64,000 nucleotides of DNA from Zophobihabitans entericus (GTDB lineage Bacteria > Pseudomonadota > Gammaproteobacteria > Enterobacterales > Orbaceae): NCBI RefSeq assembly GCF_011745665.1, contig NZ_CP050253.1, forward strand, positions 1,277,418-1,341,417. Direction: 5' to 3'. Of the stretch, positions 8,507-19,900 are shown in pieces. The notes under the pieces were generated by a model, which was given only the letters and a program-made list of their open reading frames with translations, made no database searches and was not told where the DNA came from. The position numbers were made by a program, and so were the translations under genes. Position 1 is the stretch's first letter, and every line of letters starts with the position of its first letter.

Positions 8507-9385
8507 TTAGAGTAAAGCCCAAAATGCGGAGATGATACTTTCCGCTAAACGTTTTTTCTGAACGCAAACACCGATATCAAACGGCTCTACTGATTTAGTT
8601 GTCCATTCGATAACGCGCTCCCGAATTCTGTCTGGACTATTATCCATTACTACTTTAGGCAGGAGCGCTACGCCACATCCAACACCTACCATCGATACGA
8701 TCGCTTCATGACCGGCAACAGTGGCATAAATTTTAGGATTGATGATCTTTTGTTGTTTAAACCAAAGATCAATACGCTGACGGCTTGGACCATGTTCCGG
8801 CAGAATAAAAGGGATATTTTCCCAGTCTGGCTGCTGTAAATGAAGTTTATCGCTGAAGTTAGCACGTTGTTTTGGGATTAAAAGAACCATTTCAATTTCA
8901 CCAATTTTAGCAAAATCAATACTGGCTGGTAATGATTTCGGTCTGCCAGCGATAGCCAGGTCTGCATCATTACTCTGGATCTTTTCAACCGCATCGGCCG
9001 CATCACCGGTGGTTAACTTTATTTCTACTGCCGGGTAATGAGCCCGGAAACGATCTAAAATATCTGGCAAATGGCTATAAGCAGCAGTTACTGAACAAAA
9101 TAATCGCAGCTCACCAGCCAGTTGTTCATCGGACTTTTTTAAACTATGTGTTAGTTGTTGATAGTTAGTGACAGTCTGCTGGGCAAATAGCTTAAATTGT
9201 TGTCCGGCTTCTGTGATTTGCACTGAACGATTGTCACGAACGAATAACGGTTTATTGATCATCTCTTCTAGTCGCTGAATCTGCCTGGAAAGTGTAGAAG
9301 GGCTGACATGCATCGCTTTAGCTGTAACGCCAAAATGATGGCTTTCACATAGATGTAAAAATATTTTTAGATCACGAATATCCAT
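8507..9385 (-). CDS. ilvY: LysR-type regulator IlvY
   Basis: The 292-aa protein starts MDIRDLKIFLHLCESHHFG and continues with the helix-turn-helix AMHVSPSTLSRQIQRLEE, then a periplasmic-binding-like effector domain with FCSVTAAYSHLPDILDRFRAHYP and LTTGDAADAVEKIQ, matching E. coli IlvY nearly phrase for phrase. In enterobacteria IlvY senses acetolactate or acetohydroxybutyrate and activates the divergent ilvC. Here no ilvC follows on the other strand; the next divergent gene is a surface protein almost 800 bp away. A palindromic TTGCAA-type site sits in its own promoter. Family assignment is strong; its target in this genome is open. Confidence 0.9.
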   Translation of the reverse strand: MDIRDLKIFLHLCESHHFGVTAKAMHVSPSTLSRQIQRLEEMINKPLFVRDNRSVQITEAGQQFKLFAQQTVTNYQQLTHSLKKSDEQLAGELRLFCSVTAAYSHLPDILDRFRAHYPAVEIKLTTGDAADAVEKIQSNDADLAIAGRPKSLPASIDFAKIGEIEMVLLIPKQRANFSDKLHLQQPDWENIPFILPEHGPSRQRIDLWFKQQKIINPKIYATVAGHEAIVSMVGVGCGVALLPKVVMDNSPDRIRERVIEWTTKSVEPFDIGVCVQKKRLAESIISAFWALL

Positions 9386-9398
9386 ACCAATCCTAATA

Positions 9399-9413
9399 TT
9401 GCAATATTTGCAA
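9399..9413. promoter_or_regulatory. Candidate IlvY operator
   Basis: TTGCAATATTTGCAA is a near-perfect palindrome of the LysR T-N11-A form made of two TTGCAA halves. It lies 13 bp upstream of the ilvY start codon, a position suited to autoregulation. The link to IlvY is inferred from position and symmetry. Confidence 0.5.
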
Positions 9414-10073
9414 CATCATAATATTTTTGTGCCGATAAAAGCAATAAAATAGAAATAATCTGTAATTTTAAATCGTCATGTATTAAATATATTCAGAAAT
9501 AAAATTTTGTAAGGTAAAAGTTACGATTAGTAATAAAAAATTCACTTTTTTACTTTATATGTTTTTCTTTTATTAACTTATTATTTTTCAAATAATTATA
9601 TTTTTATTTTTTATTTTATAAGGAAGGTGCTTACTAAGTTAGTATGTGTTTAAAAACAGAATATAACTCTAATATTATTCAGCTGAAGTGGCTATTAGAT
9701 TGATATTTGTAAGGATTTAGCATTCAATTATAATTTATGATTATAATTAAATTTATTGTTAATTATAAAGTTTTATCAATAAGTTAATTTTATAAAAAAA
9801 CGTATTTTTGTCTTCTCGTTTTAAAAAAATACATTTAGAATGTAAGCCAATGTTAATTTATCATCTTTTATGTTAACAATTTTTATTCATTTACTGTTTT
9901 AGCTGTTAGAAATTGTAAGTTAGTTGTTATTAAACTAATGTATTGGATTGATTTTCTACAGGTTTGAATAATTATTTAAGACGGTTAAAACGATCGATGG
10001 TTAATGTTTTAATAGTTTTTATCTATATAAAGAAGATCGATTGATCGATACAAACGATTTTTTATTCACCGAG

Positions 10074-10117
10074 TGATGAAAGATAATGATTTCCAAATCA
10101 TTTGATTTTTTTCATCA
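10074..10117 (+). promoter_or_regulatory. Two-tier hairpin in the 5' leader of the barrel gene
   Basis: TGATGAAA (10074-10081) pairs with TTTCATCA (10110-10117), and inside it AATGATTT (10085-10092) pairs with AAATCATT (10095-10102). The element ends 61 bp before the ATG at 10179. There is no T run after it, so it looks like a leader RNA structure or a palindromic protein site and not a terminator. Confidence 0.5.
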
Positions 10118-10178
10118 TTTATTTGGTGAATATTAATAAATATCAATAAAAAAGCAAGAATGGATAGGTTTAAAAATA

Positions 10179-13100
10179 ATGCAAAATAAAAACTGGAAGA
10201 AAGCCCTTCCCGGTCTGGGTATGGGTACGTTGTTTCTATTCGGCTCTTCTGTTGTCTACGCTCAGCTGGCTAAACAGCCAACGCTGGCGATCACAACTGA
10301 TCAGTTCAATAATGAACAAAAACTAAACCTCAGCATTTACAATCCCAAATTAACGTTAACGTCAGCTGGCGTGTTCTCCATGCCGATGGGGCTGTATGTG
10401 TATTCTAACTACCCAACTAAAATTTCCAGTTATGCATTGACTATCTATCGCGCCAGTGACGCTGATAATGTTCAGCCATTAAAAGTGTTGCGCTTTAACG
10501 ATGTCAGCCCTTATGAAGCGGTGATGTGGACCGGACAGATTGATACTGGTACCCTGTCGCCTAATACCCAATATAAAGTGATTCTGGAAGTGGAAGGTGA
10601 GAATGGCCGCCGCGACCGGGTTGCTCCCGTTTATTTTGAGACACTGGGCGTGAATAATCAGGCTCAGGAGTCAGATTTTGATGTCTATACCCGTGATGCA
10701 GAAGCGGGTTTTCGTTTTAGTGATCTGGCCGACAAACCCTATCTTTCTGAACGTGTGATCAATGGTCAGACGGTTCAGGTGGTTGATCTTTCCAAGTTAT
10801 CTGCGATGTCAGAAGAAGAGCAACAGCAGTTCTGGAATAGTGCCGTGATTCAGGTCAGACCACACGAGATCAATAATGCTGATTTTGCCAAAAGTGAACA
10901 ACCAGTTACAGCGCAAACAACTACCCGTGCAACAAATACTAATGACGCTTTACTGCGTGGTCAGTTACGCGACAGTGCGGAGATCCCGGGCTTTGGGATC
11001 AATCGTGTAGAGCAGCAGGGCATTGTGACCTCCGCGCAGGACAGAACCATTGTGGTGCAGATGGCCGGTCTGGAAGGCAAGCAGGACGTGATGCTGAACG
11101 GTGAGCGCCTGATGGTGGATAACCGCGGTCGTGCCATGCGTGAAGTGGTGCTGTCACCGGGTGAGTATGATTTTAACCTGAGCTGGCTGGATGAGAATGG
11201 CGAGCGCCACACCCAGCAGGACAGTTTAGTGATTGAGAAGTCCAATGACTTCTTCTTTGTCGGGATGGCAGAAGTCACCTGGGCACAGAATAAAGTCAGC
11301 GGCGACGGTAAAATGATTCTCGAAGATGCGGATGCGCATCACTACCGTGGCACTGGCAGCTGGGATGGTCGCGTGCAGTTCTACCTGAAAGGTAACATGG
11401 ACGAGTACCGCATTACCGCCCACTTAGATACCACCGAAACCAAATTAAAAGATGCATTTGGGCGTATTGGTGACCGCGACCCGCGTCGCTTTACCCGTGA
11501 GTTAGATCCAAATGCCTACTATCCCATCTTTGGTGATGATTCCACCGTTGAGAATGACGTGGACACCGAAGGTAAATTCTATGTGAAGCTGGAGAATGGC
11601 AAAAACTACGCGTTATGGGGTAACTACAACACCCAGATGACCGGGACTGCATTTTCTGACTTTAACCGCAGCCTGTACGGTGCCAAGATTTATCACGAGA
11701 GTGAAGCGACCACCAAATTCGGTGATACACGCAGTTATGCGGCGCTGTTTGGCGCGACCGGAGATACCCGTGGTAGCCACAATGAGTTCTCCTCAACCGG
11801 TGGTAGTCTTTATTTCTTAAAACATCAGCGTGTGACTGAGGGCACTCTGAAGTTAAGCGTGGAATTACGTGACCCGAACACGGGACGCGTGAAGAGCATC
11901 CAAACGTTAACGGAAGGTGTGGACTTTGAAATTGATAACTTCCAGGGGCGTATCTTACTGACTAATCCATTACCGATGACCGCGAACAGTGGTACCGGTG
12001 GCAGTATTATCTCCGGCGGCAGCTTACTGAACGGCGATAACGTCTGGCTTGTGGCCGATTATGAGTATTACTCTGACGGCTTTGATATGGAAGAGCAGAA
12101 AGTGTTTGGTGCGCGGGCGTATGGCTGGGTGAATGACTACATTCGTCTGGGCGGTAGCTATGTGCATGAAGACCAGGCAACCGGTGAGTCGTATCAGTTA
12201 CAGGGTGTGGACTTAATTGTGCGTCCGCTACAAGGCACGCATACCCATGTGGAATACGCGACGTCAGATGCGAGCAGCAATGATATCTATGTCTCCAGCA
12301 ATGGTGGTTTAGGCTTCAGTAAAGTGAGCTTAGGGGATAACACCAAAGGGGCGGCATGGCGTATTGAGCAGGAAGCCGACTTTAATGAATACTTTGAGAG
12401 TGAAGTGCCGCTGAAATTCAAAGGTTACTACTCCATGAAGCAACAGGGCTTCTCATCGTTCTCGACCGCGCGTGACAACGACCTTGAGGAATGGGGTGCA
12501 GAAGTTCGTTATGACTTTGAACAGGATAAGAGTGGGTTCTTACTGAGTTATACGCGCGAAGAAGAGAAAACCTTACACCTTGAAAAGATTGCCCGTGCGC
12601 AGTATTTCGCGAGTTTAGGTGAAAGTCTGAAAGGGGCAGTTGAGTTACAAGACCGCCGTGAGAACAGCTACAACGGTGCTGGTGAGACAAGAGAAAGTCT
12701 GGCTGCCGTGAAGTTAGAAACGGAGCTGTTTGAAGGTCGAGATAAGGCTTACATCATTCAACAGGTTACGCTTGATAAACGCGGTGATGTCTCAGACAAC
12801 AACAAAACGACGGTCGGTTATCAATCCCAAATCACTGACAGCCTGAATATTGGTGCGGAAGTATTTGGCAGTAACCGTGGTGCCGGTGGTGGTGTATCCG
12901 CCGCGTGGGACATGAACGAACGTGCCAGCGTGTACACCAAAGTGATGAATGATATCGACTCCAATGCGGGTCGCGGGATTACCACGACAGTGGGTACCAA
13001 TGTCAAAGCGACCTCACAGATGGATATCTACAGTGAGCGTCAGTTCAAGAGTCAAAACACACAACGTTCCACGTCAGATGTGTATGGGGTGAAGTTTAAA

Positions 13101-13946
13101 CCAACGGACAGTCAGTATATTGATGCGTCTTACAGTACTGGGCAGGTCAATTACCGTAACTCCGGTTCAACCACACTCACCGGTAACAACGACACCAAAC
13201 GTGATGTGTATTTGCTCGGCTACGGCTTCAAGAATGACTGGTTCCAAATCCGTAACAAGTTAGAGTACCGCTGGGAGCGGGGCAATGGTGAGACGGTGAA
13301 ACAGTGGGTGTCCACCAACCGTGCCAAGACGATAGTGAGTGAAAACTTCAGCTGGTTAGGTCAGTTTGATATTGCTAAAACGACCGGCAGCAATGACGTG
13401 GTGAATGACTTCACCGAAGCTGCAGTGGGCTTTGCGTATCGTCCGATGGAGATTAACAACCTGAACCTGTTTGGTAAGGTGACGTACATTCGTGGTGTTG
13501 ATCCGGAAGACCAGCTGATTGCCAATACCGGCAGCAGCGGGACGACCAGTTACTACAGCAGTCAGTATGACCAGAAGAGCTGGGTGTTTGCCCTTGAGGG
13601 TGTGTACGAGTTCAACCAGTACTGGGAAACCGCGTTTAAGGCGGCGCACAGAGAAGGTTACCTGCGCTATAAAGGCGAGAGTGAGTGGTTCTCTTCCGGT
13701 GCAAGTTTATATGCTGCGCGTGTGAACTTTAACTACGCTGACTTTGAATATCAGGTGGAGTACCGCACGCTCAGAACGAGTTTAGCGGATGACCATAAGG
13801 ACGGTATCGTGACGAGTATCTACCGTAACTTAGGTGACAATGCCAAGATAGGTATTGGTTATAACTTCACGGAATACAATGATGATTTAACGCGTCTGAA
13901 CTATGATGCGAAAGGCTGGTTTATCAATGTGGTAGGGAGTTTTTGA
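10179..13946 (+). CDS. Large outer-membrane beta-barrel protein, partner of the giant repeat protein
   Basis: This 1255-aa protein begins with a signal peptide (cleavage likely after VVYA, residue 28). Residues about 30-350 look like Ig/beta-sandwich domains. From about residue 356 (FFFVGMAEVTWAQ) to the end it is a succession of alternating amphipathic strands rich in Y, W, G and D, closing in GWFINVVGSF; a final aromatic residue is the usual signal for the BAM machinery. The segment YYPIFGDDSTVENDVDTEGK with LWGNYNTQMTGTAFSDFNRSLYGAKI is like the barrel region found at the C-terminus of some large DUF11/SdrD-type proteins. Its last codons hold the ribosome binding site of the next gene, overlapping at 13946. 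Function in anchoring or exporting that protein is inference. Confidence 0.72.
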   Translation: MQNKNWKKALPGLGMGTLFLFGSSVVYAQLAKQPTLAITTDQFNNEQKLNLSIYNPKLTLTSAGVFSMPMGLYVYSNYPTKISSYALTIYRASDADNVQPLKVLRFNDVSPYEAVMWTGQIDTGTLSPNTQYKVILEVEGENGRRDRVAPVYFETLGVNNQAQESDFDVYTRDAEAGFRFSDLADKPYLSERVINGQTVQVVDLSKLSAMSEEEQQQFWNSAVIQVRPHEINNADFAKSEQPVTAQTTTRATNTNDALLRGQLRDSAEIPGFGINRVEQQGIVTSAQDRTIVVQMAGLEGKQDVMLNGERLMVDNRGRAMREVVLSPGEYDFNLSWLDENGERHTQQDSLVIEKSNDFFFVGMAEVTWAQNKVSGDGKMILEDADAHHYRGTGSWDGRVQFYLKGNMDEYRITAHLDTTETKLKDAFGRIGDRDPRRFTRELDPNAYYPIFGDDSTVENDVDTEGKFYVKLENGKNYALWGNYNTQMTGTAFSDFNRSLYGAKIYHESEATTKFGDTRSYAALFGATGDTRGSHNEFSSTGGSLYFLKHQRVTEGTLKLSVELRDPNTGRVKSIQTLTEGVDFEIDNFQGRILLTNPLPMTANSGTGGSIISGGSLLNGDNVWLVADYEYYSDGFDMEEQKVFGARAYGWVNDYIRLGGSYVHEDQATGESYQLQGVDLIVRPLQGTHTHVEYATSDASSNDIYVSSNGGLGFSKVSLGDNTKGAAWRIEQEADFNEYFESEVPLKFKGYYSMKQQGFSSFSTARDNDLEEWGAEVRYDFEQDKSGFLLSYTREEEKTLHLEKIARAQYFASLGESLKGAVELQDRRENSYNGAGETRESLAAVKLETELFEGRDKAYIIQQVTLDKRGDVSDNNKTTVGYQSQITDSLNIGAEVFGSNRGAGGGVSAAWDMNERASVYTKVMNDIDSNAGRGITTTVGTNVKATSQMDIYSERQFKSQNTQRSTSDVYGVKFKPTDSQYIDASYSTGQVNYRNSGSTTLTGNNDTKRDVYLLGYGFKNDWFQIRNKLEYRWERGNGETVKQWVSTNRAKTIVSENFSWLGQFDIAKTTGSNDVVNDFTEAAVGFAYRPMEINNLNLFGKVTYIRGVDPEDQLIANTGSSGTTSYYSSQYDQKSWVFALEGVYEFNQYWETAFKAAHREGYLRYKGESEWFSSGASLYAARVNFNYADFEYQVEYRTLRTSLADDHKDGIVTSIYRNLGDNAKIGIGYNFTEYNDDLTRLNYDAKGWFINVVGSF

Positions 13947-16900
13947 TGATGAAAAACAAACTTAAAGATTACACATCAAAATACGAAAACAACATATTGA
14001 AAGAGAATAAAGTGAGAGAGACTGTGATGCGAAAAGATAAAAATATCAGCACACGAATACGGCAAACACTAAGTGCATTTTTATTAGGAATGATGGCTAT
14101 TGGTACTGCTAGTGCAGCACCAATTTCAGGAAAGGTTTATCTGGATTATGATAATACGGGTAGTAGTCCAAATGCTCCATTATCAGGCATTACTGTTGAG
14201 GTTTTAACAAGTAGTGGTGCTCCTTTAGCTACACCATTAACAACGACAACAGCTGCTGATGGTAGTTATTCTTTTAATTCAACACAAATTTTAACGAGTA
14301 ATACTTATAAAGTTAAAGCGTCAACAGCCAATAGTGAAACAATAGATCTTTCGGTTACTATTCCAAGTGCGAGTGGTGTTTCAGGCCAAAACTTGTTCTT
14401 AAAAGGAAATGGTGGTGATATTTCTATTCTGGTACAGAGTACAAAACCAACGACTGTTGTGTTAAAAGATATTCCTGTCTCTGTTTCTGCACCAAGTCTG
14501 AGTGGTTTTTCTTACCCAAGCAGTACAACCGGGTATGTGTACTTAAGGAATACGCTACAAGGTGAGACTTATACTATTTCTACTGATGCAGATGACTTTA
14601 TTAGTAATACTTCTAACAGCGGTAAAAACTATGCCCTTTGGAGTACCTCTCTAAACGGGACCGAAGTTCTGGCAGATAATGTCAATCTAACTATGTCAGG
14701 CACTGCACAAAACGTCACATTCAATGCACGTGAACGTAATGAATGGGGCGCGAATGGTCTTGTTGCAGTCGATCAGGACGGTAATGGTTCATATGGCTTT
14801 GGTATTGATACCGGTGTAGCAGGTTTTCAGGTTGCTTTATATTATCGTGGTACAACAACGCCTGTTGTAGGTCAAACGACTAAAACGACGAATGATAAAG
14901 GTGAATATCAATTTGAAAATTTACCACTAGGTGACTATACCGCTAAAGTATTAAATATGGCGTCTCCGTGGGAATTTATTTCTGGCATTACGGCGGAACA
15001 AAATTTTTCTGTGAGTTTAACAAGTGGTAACCCTCTTGCATTTAACTATCTGATTCAAGTATCAAGTTCTGATACAACACTTCCTGGCATTTCTGGTTAT
15101 GTGTTTGCATTTGATGCAACGCAAAAACCGGTCAGAGGTCCTGATAGTGGTGCTGCAGGAAACTCATCTCCAACAACAAGCGGCGTTCGTTTTGCAACGC
15201 CTGTAACACTATTAAAACATGATGGCACAAGCTGGAATGCCGTTTCAACTTTAACCTCTAATACTAATGGTAGCTATAGTTTTAAAGGATTAGTATCTGG
15301 TGGCGATTATAAAGTTCAAATTAGTGAGTCAGGTATTAATACTTCTTTATATACCTTTATTGGTGATACAGATGGGAAATCAACTTATCGTTCTGTGACC
15401 TTATCTTCAAGTGCAACAGAACAAATCAAAGGTAAAGAGATTGTTTTTGTTAATCTAACGTCAACTAAAACAAGTCAAAACTTCTGGTATTCAGAGATAA
15501 AAGCAACCAACGTTACAGGTATAAGTACTTTCAAGACTATTAATGGTATCTCGACGTGGGGTGGTAATAGTAATGGGGTTGTGGCTGTATCAATGGCGGG
15601 CTATTTTACGGCTAAGGTCTATGAAGAAGATGGGCTTACTCCTGCACTAAAAAGTAATGGCACGCCAGTACCACAGTATGTTTATCGTACTTTGGCTTCA
15701 CCATATGCCACGAATACTTATGTTTCAATACAAACTGATCATGCAGCTTTATATGTTATTAAAGATATCGTTCCAGATGTGACAGCGGTTGCAGTTACAA
15801 CATCGACTTATTTTTATGCTCGACCAGGTGGTTCTTCAGAAGATGTCTTTTCACTGAGTTTTGCTCCAGCAAACGTGAATAATGTGAGTGGTCGAGTTTA
15901 CTTTGATAAAAACGGTGATAATACCTATGTAAGCAGTGATGATATTGCTATTTACTCAGCACAAATTCGCTTAGATCGCTTGAGTGCGTCTGGTTATGTT
16001 ACTGTCTCTCGTATGGGTACTGATACTAATGGTATCTATAATTTCACAAATCTACCTGATGGTGATTATCGTATTGTGGTTGAAGCAATTACTACCAATA
16101 GTAATATTAACTCAGCGGATTTCGTGCTCAGTGGCAACAGTATGGGAACGACTAATAACTGGGTGACAACGACGGTTACTGGTGGTGTTAACTCTTCGAC
16201 TAATGATGTTTGGTATAGTAATACCAATACTGAACATATTATTAAAGGTAATGTGTATCTGGATAGTCTATATAATGATAACATCCTACAAACAGCATTA
16301 TCTAATGGTACGAATGACTTTTCGTTCTGGGGCGTAGAACTTTTATTATGCCAAACAACCAATGAAGCGGATTGTGTACCGGGTAATCCTTCAGTTGTGT
16401 TTACAACACCTAAAACTCTCAGAAATGGTGCTTATGAGATTAAATCATCAGATGTATCAGGTGGTATTTTAGATGGCGTGGATTATATCCTTAAGCCTTA
16501 TAGAGCAGATTCAACAGCGCTAACCAACTCTTCACAAAAAGCGTTCTATCCAATTGTTTTCAGTGCAGGTGATGCACCATTTAAAGCCGAATTCTTGATG
16601 AAAGGTAATGCTCAGGGTGATTATCATATTGTCGCATGGAATGATATCAATGGTGATCGTTCTCTTGGCAGTAGCGGTGGTACAGAAAGAGAGCGTAACT
16701 GGGGTCAGTTTGCACTTTATTATCATGATGGGGCCAGTTATCAACTTTGGGCAAATTTTGGATTATTATTCTGGAGTAACTACCCAATTCAAAATTTACC
16801 TGAGGGTAAATATAAAATTGAGTACATTGGCAGTACTAGCTTAGTGATGCCGATTGCAGACCCTGATACCTCATCAGCAGTGGGTGTAATTGAGTTCTCT

Positions 16901-19900
16901 GTTGATGCAAGTGGTACTATTTCTGATGGTCTTGGTACACAACCTCGTTACTTTATGGTTGCAACAGAGGGAGTTGTTAAAGGTGCAACTGAGGGCTTAT
17001 CAGGTAGTATCTATCTTGACGTCGCTGGTTCAGGTGTAAAAGATGGTTCATCTGTCTTATTACCAGCCTCAGAACTTGTGGGTACAACTTTAGAAGGTTT
17101 CTATACTCCACGTTTATATCCTAATTATACTTATGGTGAGGCAGCGGTATTAGCATCGCCTGACTTTATTGATACAAATGTAGCAAGTACCAATAGATTT
17201 GTATTTAATGCTGCTAATTCACAGCATTCAAATACCGGTAAGTTATATATAACTAACTATTTAGCACAACTTAAAAACTTACCTGCTAAATATGAAATTA
17301 TTGCTAATAGTGGTCAAGCCAAAGGGAACTATTTATCTTCTACTATTAAAAATGATCTAAGTTTCATGCAAGTGACTCCGACACTAACAGGTGCGCCAGA
17401 TCAATACTATTTAGTGAAAATGGTTACGCCATCAACGATATCAGGAAAACTTTTCTATGATATTAATGGTAATGCGACTTATGAATCAGGCATTGATGAA
17501 GAGATTAGTGGAGTACGAGTCGAGTTGTATGCAGCAGGCACTAGCACGTTAATCTCTTACGTGATTACAGATTCTCATGGTGATTACAAATTCAATAACT
17601 TATTTGATGGTTTATATGATGTTAAAGTAACCCCAGTTGGTCTAAATACAGCCAAATATGAGTTACTATCACCAGAAAAAGCAGCAAATATCACAATTAG
17701 TAGTGGTAATCCGAATGAGTCAGATGTTGACTTCATCTATAACAAAATTGGTGATGCTTCAATTTCTGGTTATGTCATGCTGGATATGAATAATAACGGT
17801 GTGATTGATATTGACTATAATAAGATGGGAGACCTTGCATTATCAGGTCTTACTGTTGAATTATATAAAACAGCAGCGACAGGAACTCCAGTTGCAACAA
17901 CAGTCACTAATGCTAAAGGTTATTATCAATTTCCTAAACTTGATTTAGATACTGATTACTTTGTTAAAGTGATCCCGGGTACTGGTTATGGTGTTATTTC
18001 TAATACCAATACTGTTGGCAGTAAAACAAGTGATGTCTTAGACAAGATTTCGATTGGTTCAACTGCAGTATCTGTAACTAGCCAGTCATTCTTATTAGCA
18101 GGTAACTCAAATAGCAATCCTTCTGGGGGGATTAGTAATCCGGCAGCGCAAAATAGTGGTATTTCAGGTTTTGCGTATCAAGATGGAACGACTACGCCAA
18201 TCAGTGCATCGGTAATGATCTCTCTTTATGACAGTAGTAATGTAGAAGTCGCTCGTCAATATACTGATGCTGGTGGAAAATACCAATTCTATAACCTGCC
18301 AAATGGTACTTATACTGTTATGGTGAGTAGTTCTGTGAGCGGTTTTGCGTTAAGTAGTAACTCAGCAGGGACAACACCATTTGATACGATTAGCAGTATT
18401 GCATTAAGTGGTAGCGGTAGCAGTAATAATAACTTCTTCTATAAAGAATCGAGTATTGTCGGGATTACAGGTGAAGTGCGTGTAGACTTTGCTAATGATA
18501 ATACTTCAATGACTTTTGATGGTAATGATCATCCATTAAGTGGTGCAAAAGTAGAATTATATGAAGGATTAAATGCAGCAGGTACTGCGATCAACTCAGC
18601 AACAGCATCCACAACAGGTGCTTATGCGTTCCCTAATTTACTTTATGGTATTGATTACTCAGTCAAAATTGATATGAGTAGTATTACTGACTATGCATTT
18701 AAACAAAGTACAGCAGGATCTGCAGCAACGGATATCATTATTAATGTTCCGGCACTGGTAAAAGCAGGATCTGAAAATAATAATTATTTAGTCATCGGTA
18801 AACTGAACATTGACGGTAAAGTGTGGATTGATGCTGACGGTGATTTAGTTCAGGGTACTTCAGAGCTGCTTGATGGTGTGACGGTCAATCTGAACTATAA
18901 AGCCCCGGGCGCAAGCAATTACTCTCTGCTTAAATCCATGACAACAGGGACCAGTCCTGCCACAACTGGTCAGTATCTGTTCAGTTCATTACCGAAAGGG
19001 ACAGATTATCAGGTTGTTGTTGACGGTACGTCAACTGTCCTTGCAGGAACGTCACTGATAGCGGATTCTGGCGCTGGCAGTATTGCAAATAATACTGATA
19101 CGTTTACTTATGATGGTCTGGTGACAGACAGTACAGGTAGCAGCACGGCTTACCAATATAACGGCAGTGTGAGCGGTCAATTCATCATTGACGTGGACGG
19201 CAATAATGCGTATGTGTCGGGTGCAGATGATGTGTTTGCGGGCGTGGATGTGACGCTGAGTGCGACGATTAACAGTGTGCTGGTGACAAAAACGGCCACC
19301 ACGGATACAGACGGTAAGTTCAGCTTTGATAACCTGCCAATTGGCAACTGGTCACTGACAACGGCGGCAACGCAGACGGTAGCAAACTGGTCAGATTACA
19401 CACTGGGCTTTGTGAAGAGCAGTGCGGGTACGACCGTGACAGGGACAAGTGGTTTACCACTGAGTGTGGCGATTACAGCGACTGATACGACGTTTACTGG
19501 TATTGAAGCGGGCTATAAAGGGTCGGCTAAAATCAGCGGGTATATCGTGATAGATATGGACCCAAGTGACGGGGGCAATGCGGTAACAGGGACAGATACG
19601 CCAGTGGCCTCAGCGACGGTGACACTGGGCTCGGCCACAGCGGGCTTTGTGAGCCGTACCACGACGACGGATGCGTCAGGTTACTATGAGTTCACGGGTC
19701 TGTCTGCTCATACGTATAAAGTGACGGTGGATACGAGCAGTTCAACAGACTTTGCCGGTCATGTGGTGAGCTTTGACCCACTGGGCACCACGGTCAGTAC
19801 GGTGGATTTAGCGGTAGCAACCCCGGCGACAGTACTTTCGACTCAGGACTTTGGTTACAAGAGTAACGGCAGTTTAGCAGGTTACATTTACCGTGACCTG

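Larger units (their letters stand above)
9386..10178. other. 793-bp very AT-rich intergenic region upstream of the surface locus
   Basis: No credible gene is visible on either strand. The first 30 bp hold the ilvY control site. The rest is long A/T tracts with scattered short inverted repeats (for example GTATTTTT and AAAAATAC around 9800-9830), then a strong hairpin at 10074-10117 just before the barrel gene. Long AT-rich leaders in front of large surface proteins are often bound by H-NS-type silencers; that is inference here. Confidence 0.5.

Noticed and set aside
9851-9878. TGTTAA and TTAACA inverted pair in the leader of the surface operon
   Set aside because: Short arms in extremely AT-rich DNA; similar pairs are common there.
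10961-13649. Minus-strand frames inside the barrel gene
   Set aside because: They lie within a long conserved-looking frame, lack ribosome binding sites and have no family character.
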